Both the position numbers and the translations under genes were made by a program. From Streptomyces flaveolus (GTDB taxonomy: Bacteria > Actinomycetota > Actinomycetes > Streptomycetales > Streptomycetaceae), in assembly GCF_000716535.1 (NCBI RefSeq), contig NZ_JNWV01000095.1, positions 1-5,487 of the forward strand: a stretch of DNA of 5,487 bases, read 5' to 3'. Under the pieces are notes generated by a model. That model had not been told where the DNA came from and searched no databases. It saw only the letters and a program-made list of their open reading frames with translations. Shown here piece after piece: positions 1-5,487 of the stretch (positions are counted from its first letter, which is position 1; the number at the start of each line of letters is the position of its first letter).

Positions 1-1
1 C

Positions 2-91
2 CGCCCCTGGCCCACCACCAACCACCCCCGCCGCGCCGCCATCTCCTCCTTCGGCATCAGCGGCACCAACGCCCACGCCATCATCGAACAA
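2..91 (+). other. KS domain, extreme C-terminal tail (partial)
   Basis: Frame 2 from the first codons reads RPWPTTNHPRRAAISSFG followed by ISGTNAHAIIEQ. This is the signature end of a modular PKS ketosynthase, normally of the form RPWP..PRRA..SSFG.SGTNAH.I.EQ. The active-site Cys and both catalytic His residues lie outside the window. Codons here are almost all C-ending, unlike the linker that follows. Confidence 0.93.
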
Positions 92-641
92 CCCACGGAG
101 CACACACCCGCCGCAGTGCGGGAGCCCGGACTTCCGGTGCCGTGGCCGCTGTCCGCGCACACCCCGCGGGCGCTGCGGCAGCAGGCTGCGCGGCTGGCGG
201 AGTTCCTCGCCGCGCATCCCGACACGGAGCCGGCCGGGGCGGCGGGCGTGCTGGCCGGCGGCCGGGCCGCGCTGGAGCACCGGGCGTCGTTCGTGGCCGG
301 GACCGCCGCCGAGGCGCTGGAGGCGCTGAACGCCCTGGCCGCCGGGGACACCACAGGCATCGCCGTGCCGGCCCGGGAGCCGCGCATCGCCTTCCTGTTC
401 ACCGGGCAGGGCAGCCAGCGGGCCGGAATGGGCCGCGAGCTCCACGCCGCCCACCCGGTGTTCGCCGAGGCCCTCGACGCGGCCTGCACCGCCCTCGACC
501 CCCACCTCGACACACCCCTGCGTGACCTCCTCCTCACCGGTGACGACACCCTCATCCACCGGACCGCCTACACCCAGCCCGCCCTCTTCGCCCTCGAAAC
601 CGCCCTCTTCCACCTCCTCGACCACCACGGAATACGCCCCG
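2..641 (+). CDS. Type I PKS gene, 5' fragment in frame 2: KS tail, KS-AT linker, AT N-terminal half
   Basis: This is the upstream readable part of a modular PKS extension module, open at the window's left edge, so the true start lies outside. Frame 2 gives the last 30 or so KS residues (ISSFGISGTNAHAIIEQ, nt 41-91). A KS-AT linker follows, including PWPLSAHTPRALRQQAARLA, and then the AT begins with FLFTGQGSQRAGMG (GQGSQ at 404-418) and continues to TQPALFALETALFHLLDHHG. These are standard cytosolic PKS sequences; the AT loads an extender unit from acyl-CoA onto the ACP. The homology stops at about 640, just before the AT nucleophile motif GHSxG should appear. Beyond that, frame 2 stays open as an Arg/Gly-rich non-PKS translation for more than 3 kb, while real AT homology resumes in frame 3 at 642. 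The GTG at 116 is an internal valine codon in the linker, not a start. Confidence in PKS identity is very high. Whether the break is biological or an assembly artefact is unresolved. Confidence 0.93.
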
Positions 642-1319
642 CTGCCGCCGGGCGGTGCGATGGCCGCCGTGTCGCTCCCGGAGGAGGAGACCCTGTCGCT
701 GCTCGCCGGGCTCGGGGACGGCGTCGGCATCGCCGCGCTCAACGGGCCCCGCGCCACGGTGGTCTCCGGGACGCAGGAGGCGGTGCTGCGGGTGGTCGAG
801 CGGGCCCGGGAAGAGGGGGCACGCACCAAGCGGCTCACGGTGTCGCACGCCTTCCACTCGCCGCTGATGGAACCGATGCTGGCCGAGTTCCGCGAGGTGG
901 TGGCCCGTCTGGAGTTCCACGCCCCGCGCGTTCCCCTCGTCTCCGACCTGACCGGTCGTCTCTCGACCGCCGAGGAACTGGCCTCGCCCGAGTACTGGGT
1001 GCGGCACGTGCGGGAGACGGTCCGGTTCGCCGACGGGCTGCGCGCCCTGGCCGAGGACGGCGTGACCGTGTGCGTGGAGCTGGGTCCGGACGCCGTGTTG
1101 ACCTCGCTCGCGGCGGACGCGCTGCCGGACGCCCTGACCGTGCCGCTGCTGCGCCGCGACCGTGCCGAGGACCGGACGGTGCCGGAGGCCCTGGGCGCCC
1201 TGTGGAGCGCGGGGGTCCCCGTCGAGCTGACCGCCTGGTCCGGCGGCGCGGCGGGCGCGGGCGCGACGGCGTACCGGCTGCCCACGTACCCGTTCCAGCG
1301 CGAGCGGTACTGGCTGGAC
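377..1319 (+). other. AT domain, malonyl-type, with catalytic-serine segment missing
   Basis: The AT starts near FLFTGQGSQ (392-418, frame 2) and ends at YRLPTYPFQRERYWLD (1272-1319, frame 3). The specificity motif is HAFH (846-857), which in this family indicates malonyl-CoA; methylmalonyl ATs normally carry YASH. Its last His corresponds to the catalytic His of the Ser-His dyad. The expected stretch between GIRP (about 628-640) and LPPGGAM (642-662) is absent. That stretch normally holds GHSxGE and the following helix, about 38 residues. The phase change means the lost length would be 2 mod 3, for example about 113 nt. As written the domain cannot form the acyl-enzyme. Confidence 0.9.
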
Positions 1320-4073
1320 GCCCCGGCCCGGACCTCCGGCCCGGCGGACGACGGCCCGCGCCCGCATCCGCTGCTCGATGCGGCGGTGGCGCTCGCCGAC
1401 GGCTCCGCGACGGTGTACACCGGCCGGCTGTCCCTGGACGCCCAGCCCTGGCTGGCCGAGCACGCGCTGCTCGGCACGCCCGTCGTGCCCGGCACCGCGC
1501 TGCTGGAACTCGCCCTGTACGCGGGCCGCGAGTCCGGCTGCCCCGAGGTGGAGGAACTCACCTTCCAGGCGCCGCTGCCGGTGCCGGACGACGGCGAGGT
1601 GCGTCTGCAGCTCGTGGTGTCCGGTGCGGACGAGCAGGGGCGCCGGACGCTCACCGTGCACTCCGGCGCGGACGGCGCCGGCTGGACGCGGCACTGCACG
1701 GGTGTCCTGGCCCCCGCGACCGGAGCGGCGCCGGACGTACCGGAGCCCGCGGTGTGGCCCGCGCCGGACGCGCGGCCCGTGGACCTCACCGCGGCGTACG
1801 ACACGCTCGCCGGGCTCGGCTACGCGTACGGACCGCTGTTCCGCGGCCTGCGCCGGGCCTGGCGGCAGGAGAACGGCGCCTGGTTCGCCGAGATCGCGTC
1901 CGATCCCGGCTCCCCGGATCCCTCCGGCGGGTTCGCGGTCCATCCGGCGCTGCTCGACGCCGCGCTCCATCCGCTCGCGCTGGAGGGCACGGGCGCGTCG
2001 GGCGGGCTGCGGGTGCCCTTCTCGTGGGCGGGCGTGCGCGCGTACGGCTCGGGGGCGCGCACCCTGCGGGTGCGGTTGACGCCCGAGGGCCCGGACCGTA
2101 CGGCGCTGTCCGTGACGGACGAGTCCGGGGCGCCCGTGCTGACCGCCCGGTCGCTGCTGGTGCGGGAGGCCGACCCGGCGGCGCTGGCGGCGGCCCGCGG
2201 GCCGGCCCGGCTCCTGTACCGCGTGGACTGGGTGCCGCTCGCCCCCGCCGGGACCGCCGTGGACTGGCGGCCGTACGACCCGGCGGACGGGCCCGCCGTA
2301 CCCTCCGGTGCGCCCGGCCACGCCGTGCTGCGGGCCGACGACGAGCTGTCCCCGGTGGCGCTGCTGGCGCACCTGCGGGCCTGGGCGGCCGCCGAGGATC
2401 CGGCCGCGCGGCTGGTCGTGGTGACCCGCGGGGCGACGGCCGTGGTCCCGGGCGAACCCCTGGCCGGGTTGGCGCAGGCCCCGCTGTGGGGGCTGGTGCG
2501 CACGGCGCAGTCCGAGCATCCGGGGCGGTTCGTGCTCGTCGACACGGACGGCAGCGCCCCGTCCGAGGCGGCACTGGGGACGGCCCTGGCCACCGGCGAG
2601 CCTCAACTCGCCCTGCGACAGGGGCGGTTGTCCGTGCCCCGGCTCGCGCCCTGCCCTGCCCCGGCGAAGGCGCCCGCCGAGGTGTTCCGGCCGGGCACCG
2701 TGCTGCTGACCGGAGCCACCGGCGCGCTCGGCGGCCTCGTCGCCGAGCACCTGGTGACCCGGTACGGGGTACGCCGGCTGCTGCTGACCAGCCGACGCGG
2801 CCCGGCGGCGCCGGGCGCGGGCGCCCTCGTGGACCGGCTCGCCGAGCTCGGCGCCGAGGCCACCCTCGTGGCCTGCGACACGGCGGACCGGACGGCGCTC
2901 GCCGCGCTCCTCGGCTCGGTGCCGGCGGAGCACCCCCTGCGCGCGGTGGTGCACGCGGCGGGGGTCACCGCGGACGGCACGCTGGAGTCGCTGACCGAGG
3001 AAGCCTTCACCCGGGTGTCGCGGCCCAAGTCGGAGGCGGCGCTGCACCTGCACGAGCTGACCGCGGGGCAGGACCTGGACGCGTTCGTGCTGTTCTCGTC
3101 CGTCGCCGGGATCGTCGGCAACGCCGGGCAGGCGAACTACGCCGCCGCCAACGCCCACCTCGACGCGCTCGCCCAGCACCGCCACGCCCAGGGCCTGCCC
3201 GCCGTCTCCCTCGCCTGGGGCCTGTGGGACACCGGCGACGGCATGGCCGGGGAACTGACCGCGGCGGACCGGGCGCGGATCGCCCGGACCGGCGTCGCAC
3301 CGCTCACGGCGGCCGAGGGCCTGGGCCTGCTCGACGCGGCGCTCGCCACGGACCGGGCCGCCGTCGTACCGGCCCGCCTCGACCTGGGCGCCCTGCGCGG
3401 GCGCTCCGCCGCGGAGCCGGTCCCGCCGCTGCTGCGGGGCCTGGTGCGGCCGTCGTCCTCCCCGGCCGGCGGAGCACAGGCCCACGGACCGCAGATCCAG
3501 GACCCGCGGGCCCAGGGACCGGACGCGCGCGAGGACGTCACCCCGCCGTGGGTGCGCAAACTCGCCGAGGCGGCCCCGGCCGACCGTTCCCGGCTGGCGC
3601 TCGACCTGGTCCGGGCGACGATCGCCACGGTCCTCGGCCACGCCCCGAACCGGCCGGTCCCCGCGGACCGTGGCCTGCTCGACCTGGGCTTCGACTCGCT
3701 GACCGCGGTCGAACTCCGCAACCGGCTGGGCGCCGAGACCGGTCTGCGGCTGCCCACCACCGTCCTGTTCGACCAGCCGACGGCCGGCGCCCTCGCCACC
3801 CACCTGCTGCACGAACTGGCGGACCGACTGCCAGGTGGCGCGGCCGCCGTGCTGGCCCGGATCGAGGACCTGGAGTCCGCGTTCGCCGGTGACGACCTCG
3901 GCACCGAGGCACGCGAACGCGCCGTGGCCCGCCTCACGGCCGTGCTGGAACGGCTCGCCCCCGGCGGCGCGGACGGCGCCCTCGCCGGTGCCGCGACCGC
4001 GCCGCCCCGGCTGGACCAGGTCTCCGACGACGAGCTGTTCGACCTGATCGACGACCAGCTCGGCACTGAGTGA
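642..4073 (+). CDS. Type I PKS gene, 3' fragment in frame 3: AT C-terminal half, DH, KR, ACP, docking domain
   Basis: This continues the same PKS gene after the frame break and ends at TGA 4071-4073. The order is AT C-terminal half with HAFH (846-857), DH (about 1365-2170), structural KR half (about 2208-2690), catalytic KR (about 2700-3400), ACP with LGFDSL (Ser codon 3696-3698), and C-terminal docking region (3831-4070). There is no enoylreductase between the KR halves, so the module's reductive loop is KR plus DH. An intact module would elongate with malonate and leave a C=C bond. Frame 3 is also open upstream to an ATG at 522, but residues coded by 522-641 are Ser/Thr/Pro-rich and unlike PKS, whereas frame 2 there encodes good AT. 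The ATG at 522 is therefore not a credible start, and the natural protein is a fusion of this piece with the frame-2 piece. As written, the AT lacks its catalytic serine and the gene would not give a working module. The next PKS gene starts 44 nt downstream, consistent with one operon. Confidence 0.93.
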   Translation: MPPGGAMAAVSLPEEETLSLLAGLGDGVGIAALNGPRATVVSGTQEAVLRVVERAREEGARTKRLTVSHAFHSPLMEPMLAEFREVVARLEFHAPRVPLVSDLTGRLSTAEELASPEYWVRHVRETVRFADGLRALAEDGVTVCVELGPDAVLTSLAADALPDALTVPLLRRDRAEDRTVPEALGALWSAGVPVELTAWSGGAAGAGATAYRLPTYPFQRERYWLDAPARTSGPADDGPRPHPLLDAAVALADGSATVYTGRLSLDAQPWLAEHALLGTPVVPGTALLELALYAGRESGCPEVEELTFQAPLPVPDDGEVRLQLVVSGADEQGRRTLTVHSGADGAGWTRHCTGVLAPATGAAPDVPEPAVWPAPDARPVDLTAAYDTLAGLGYAYGPLFRGLRRAWRQENGAWFAEIASDPGSPDPSGGFAVHPALLDAALHPLALEGTGASGGLRVPFSWAGVRAYGSGARTLRVRLTPEGPDRTALSVTDESGAPVLTARSLLVREADPAALAAARGPARLLYRVDWVPLAPAGTAVDWRPYDPADGPAVPSGAPGHAVLRADDELSPVALLAHLRAWAAAEDPAARLVVVTRGATAVVPGEPLAGLAQAPLWGLVRTAQSEHPGRFVLVDTDGSAPSEAALGTALATGEPQLALRQGRLSVPRLAPCPAPAKAPAEVFRPGTVLLTGATGALGGLVAEHLVTRYGVRRLLLTSRRGPAAPGAGALVDRLAELGAEATLVACDTADRTALAALLGSVPAEHPLRAVVHAAGVTADGTLESLTEEAFTRVSRPKSEAALHLHELTAGQDLDAFVLFSSVAGIVGNAGQANYAAANAHLDALAQHRHAQGLPAVSLAWGLWDTGDGMAGELTAADRARIARTGVAPLTAAEGLGLLDAALATDRAAVVPARLDLGALRGRSAAEPVPPLLRGLVRPSSSPAGGAQAHGPQIQDPRAQGPDAREDVTPPWVRKLAEAAPADRSRLALDLVRATIATVLGHAPNRPVPADRGLLDLGFDSLTAVELRNRLGAETGLRLPTTVLFDQPTAGALATHLLHELADRLPGGAAAVLARIEDLESAFAGDDLGTEARERAVARLTAVLERLAPGGADGALAGAATAPPRLDQVSDDELFDLIDDQLGTE
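1365..2170 (+). other. DH domain, apparently intact
   Basis: The dehydratase removes water from the beta-hydroxyacyl-ACP made by the KR. It begins at HPLLDAAV (cat 1365). The catalytic His motif HxxxGxxxxP is present as HALLGTPVVP (1461-1490). The GYxYGPxF motif is present as GYAYGPLF (1818-1841). The catalytic Asp motif appears as HPALLDAALH (1941-1970) with Asp codon 1956-1958. All expected DH landmarks are in order and at usual spacing, so the domain looks active. Confidence 0.93.
2208..3400 (+). other. KR domain (structural plus catalytic halves), likely B-type
   Basis: The structural half starts at RLLYRVDWVPL and includes APLWGLVRTAQSEHPGRF. The catalytic half starts near 2700 with the NADPH-binding motif TGATGALGG (2709-2735). 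Catalytic residues are visible: Lys (AAG 3027-3029, in RPKSEA), Ser (TCC 3099-3101, second Ser of FSSVAG), Tyr (TAC 3138-3140, in QANYAAAN) and Asn (AAC 3150-3152). The Ser-Tyr spacing of 13 residues is normal for this reductase superfamily. The diagnostic B-type LDD site reads TAD (2967-2975), keeping only the last Asp. The A-type Trp position in the SSVAGIVGNAG stretch is Val. A B-type hydroxyl product is therefore inferred, with less certainty than for a full LDD. No ER domain sits between the two halves. Confidence 0.92.
3546..3830 (+). other. ACP domain
   Basis: This carrier domain holds the growing chain on a phosphopantetheine arm. It runs from about VRKLAEAAPADR to LATHLLHELADRL. The attachment site is LGFDSLTAVELRNRL, with the modified serine coded by TCG 3696-3698. 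Length and motif are normal for an actinobacterial modular PKS. It is the last catalytic-cycle domain before the protein's C-terminal docking tail, and no thioesterase follows, so the chain must pass to another protein. Confidence 0.95.
3831..4070 (+). other. C-terminal docking domain of the upstream PKS protein
   Basis: About 80 residues follow the ACP. There is a predicted helix pair rich in Leu, Glu, Ala and Arg (VLARIEDLESAF, then EARERAVARLTAVLERL), a flexible Gly/Ala/Pro linker, and a final acidic helix SDDELFDLIDDQLGTE before the stop. This layout matches known class 1a ACP-side docking domains, where the last helix binds the coiled coil at the N-terminus of the next PKS subunit. Class assignment is from recognised pattern, not alignment. 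Confidence 0.8.
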
Positions 4074-4117
4074 GCCGCAACCCGAAGTTCCCCACAGCCA
4101 AGGAGAGTTGACGCAGC
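4074..4117 (+). promoter_or_regulatory. 44-nt intergenic gap with ribosome binding site (AAGGAG, 4100-4105)
   Basis: The gap between the two PKS genes contains AAGGAG at 4100-4105, complementary to the 3' end of 16S rRNA, with 12 nt before ATG 4118. That spacing is slightly long but workable, and it supports ATG 4118 as the start. I see no terminator hairpin or room for an obvious promoter, so co-transcription with the upstream gene is likely. The TTG at 4108 is in a different frame and is not a credible start. Confidence 0.75.
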
Positions 4118-4216
4118 ATGACGAACGAGGCCCGGCTCCGCGACTACCTCAGGCGCGTGACGAACGACCTGCTGCAGACCAGGGAACGGCTGTCCCGCGT
4201 CGAGGCCGAGCGCCAC
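4118..4216 (+). other. N-terminal coiled-coil docking helix of the downstream PKS protein
   Basis: Residues 1-33 include [19 protein letters not shown] followed by SRVEAERH, with hydrophobic residues at helix-like spacing (Leu7, Leu11, Val14, Leu18, Leu25, Val28). This is the classic KS-side docking helix that dimerises and receives the C-terminal helix of the preceding subunit. It pairs in type with the tail of the upstream gene, which supports chain transfer between the two encoded proteins. Confidence 0.88.
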
Positions 4217-5334
4217 GAGCCGATCGCGATCGTCGGCATGGCCTGCCGCTACCCGGGCGGCGTGCGCTCACCCGAGGACCTGTGGCGCGTCGTCGACTCG
4301 GGTACGGACGCCGTCTCGCCGTTCCCGGAGAACCGCGGCTGGGACACCGCCGGACTGTACGACCCCGATCCGGAACGCACGGGCAGGACGTACGCCCGGC
4401 AGGGCGGGTTCCTGCACGACGCCGACCGGTTCGACCCGGCGTTCTTCGGCATCAGCCCGCGCGAGGCGCTCGCCGTCGATCCGCAGCAGCGGCTGCTGCT
4501 GGAGACGGCCTGGGAGGCGTTCGAGGCGGCGGGCATCGCCCCGCCGTCCCTGCGGGGCTCCCGCACCGGCGTCTTCGCCGGCGTGATGTACGGCGACTAC
4601 GGCGGCCGTATCCGCAAGGCACCGGAAGGCCTCGAGGGCTACATCGGCACCGGCAGCGCGGGGTCGGTCGCCTCCGGCCGGCTGTCGTACACCTTCGGTC
4701 TGGAGGGCCCGGCGGTGACCGTGGACACCGCCTGCTCGTCCTCGCTGGTGGCCCTGCACCTGGCCGTGCAGTCGCTGCGGCAGGGCGAGTGCGACCTCGC
4801 CCTCGCGGGCGGCGCCACGGTCATCGCGACACCCGGCCTGTTCGTGGAGTTCAGCCGGCAGCGGGGTCTCTCCCCGGACGGCCGCTGCAAGGCCTTCGCC
4901 GCCGCGGCGGACGGCACCGGCTGGGGTGAGGGCGTGGGCCTGCTGCTGGTGGAGCGGCTGTCCGACGCCCGCCACAACGGGCACCCGGTGCTCGCTGTCG
5001 TCCGGGGCTCGGCCGTGAACCAGGACGGCACGAGCGGCCAGCTCTCGGCGCCCAACGGCCCGTCGCAGCAGCGGGTGATCCGGCAGGCGCTGGCCGACGC
5101 GGGTCTCTCCCCGGCGGACGTGGACGCGGTGGAGGCGCACGGTACGGGCACCCGGCTGGGCGATCCCATCGAGGCCCAGGCGCTGCTCGCCACCTACGGT
5201 CAGGACCGTTCCGCCGAACAGCCCCTGCGGCTCGGTTCGTTGAAGTCCAACATCGGTCACACCCAGGCGGCGGCCGGTGTCGGCGGCATCATCAAGATGG
5301 TCGAGGCCATGCGGCACGGGCTGCTGCGGCCGCC
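4118..5334 (+). CDS. Type I PKS gene, N-terminal part in frame 2: docking helix and KS, broken before the KS end
   Basis: This is the start of the next PKS subunit. ATG 4118 is preceded by a ribosome binding site and gives [20 protein letters not shown], a typical subunit N-terminus. The KS starts at [15 protein letters not shown] (about 4217). Its role is to take the chain from the upstream ACP and perform decarboxylative condensation. Frame 2 is good KS sequence through [15 protein letters not shown] (to about 5326). It then becomes non-PKS sequence ([13 protein letters not shown]...) that runs to a stop at 5453-5455. The expected KS ending (LHVDEP...RPWP...SSFG.SGTNAH...EQ) is missing, and KS-AT linker homology resumes in frame 1 at 5335. 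The 445-codon frame ending at 5455 is therefore an artefact of the break. Start and family are near certain; a natural protein would continue with AT and further domains. Confidence 0.93.
4217..5330 (+). other. KS domain, extender type, C-terminus missing
   Basis: The active-site Cys is in [11 protein letters not shown] (TGC 4733-4735, residue 206). The two catalytic His residues are in EAHGTGT (CAC 5138-5140, residue 341) and [10 protein letters not shown] (CAC 5258-5260, residue 381). The conserved Lys of LKSN is AAG 5243-5245. The 135- and 40-residue spacings match the standard KS fold. Cys rather than Gln at the active site marks an elongating KS, not a loading KSQ. About 55-60 residues that close the fold are absent after MRHGLL. 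Confidence 0.93.
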
Positions 5335-5487
5335 GACTCCAGCGAAGAGGAGCCGGTCGCGTCCTGCGACGGCGGGGTCCCCGCTCCGTGGCTGTTGTCC
5401 GGTCACACCGAGGAAGCCCTGCGTGAACGCGCCGCCCAGCTACACGACTACCTGACCCAGCACCCCGACACCGACACCGACGCCATC
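5335..5487 (+). CDS. Type I PKS fragment in frame 1: KS-AT linker, partial
   Basis: Frame 1 reads [14 protein letters not shown], then [20 protein letters not shown] and [17 protein letters not shown] to the window end. This lines up with the linker of the upstream module in this same window (VPWPLSAHTPRALRQQAARL, then AEFLAAHPDTEPA). That comparison shows it is a genuine KS-AT linker and that frame 1 is the coding frame here. It probably belongs to the same module as the KS that precedes it, joined across a deletion. Joining to a linker from another module by misassembly is also possible. The fragment is open at the right edge and has no start of its own. Confidence 0.85.

Noticed and set aside
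522..641. ATG 522 as the start of the long frame-3 PKS reading frame
   Set aside because: The first 40 residues are a low-complexity Ser/Thr/Pro shadow of real AT sequence in frame 2, and I see no ribosome binding site that would support it.
3470..3535. Imperfect Gln/Gly/Pro-rich repetition between KR and ACP (AHGPQIQDPRAQGPD)
   Set aside because: Short and degenerate; best explained as an ordinary flexible interdomain linker.
552..3812. Very long open frame (1086 codons) on the minus strand
   Set aside because: It is a Gly/Arg/Gln-rich translation with no recognisable domain, opposite a fully explained PKS gene. Such antisense frames are expected in GC-rich DNA.
116..3892. One 1258-codon open frame in frame 2 starting at GTG 116
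   Set aside because: Only the part to about 640 resembles PKS. The remainder is Arg/Gly/Ala-rich shadow translation of the frame-3 gene, and GTG 116 is an internal linker codon.
4074..4117. Possible promoter or terminator between the two genes
   Set aside because: The 44-nt gap shows only a ribosome binding site; no hairpin with a T-run and no convincing -10/-35 pair.
3137..4216. Minus-strand open frame covering the KR end, ACP and intergenic gap
   Set aside because: Ser/Ala/Arg-rich composition, no motif, and it is fully overlapped by two well-supported + strand genes.
4108..4929. TTG-started frame beginning 10 nt before the PKS start
   Set aside because: Its translation is Arg/Gly-rich without motifs, while the overlapping ATG 4118 frame is clear PKS sequence.
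4268..5317. Minus-strand open frame of 349 codons opposite the second KS
   Set aside because: Antisense shadow of a KS with a complete catalytic triad; no domain or start signal recognised.

Overview
The window is an internal piece of a modular type I polyketide synthase (PKS) locus. Very high GC, G/C-ending codons, long spurious open frames on both strands and actinomycete-style PKS signatures point to Streptomyces or a close relative. Everything supportable reads on the + strand. The only non-coding gap is 44 nt, between the two PKS genes.

Layout. Positions 2-4073 are the 3' part of one PKS gene: the tail of a ketosynthase (KS), the KS-AT linker, a damaged acyltransferase (AT), a dehydratase (DH), the structural and catalytic halves of a ketoreductase (KR), an acyl carrier protein (ACP), and a C-terminal docking segment ending at TGA 4071-4073. 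After the gap, which holds a Shine-Dalgarno-like AAGGAG, a second PKS gene starts at ATG 4118. It has a short coiled-coil docking helix and then a KS with a complete Cys-His-His triad. The window ends inside the KS-AT linker of that or another module.

How the parts would work. The visible module has a malonyl-type AT specificity motif (HAFH), a DH with both catalytic motifs, a KR of probable B type and no enoylreductase. By known PKS logic an intact version would add a two-carbon unit processed to an alpha,beta-double bond. The ACP-bound chain would then pass to the KS of the next protein through a docking pair that looks like the actinobacterial class 1a type. The product cannot be identified from this window.

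The notable feature is damage. Each gene is interrupted once by what looks like an in-domain deletion with a frame change. Near 640 the AT loses its GHSxG nucleophile segment (frame 2 to frame 3). Near 5330 the KS loses its last 55-60 residues (frame 2 to frame 1). Both missing pieces are among the most conserved, repeated parts of PKS modules. A collapsed-repeat assembly error is therefore the leading explanation, and real recombination-driven decay is the alternative. I see no convincing new system here.
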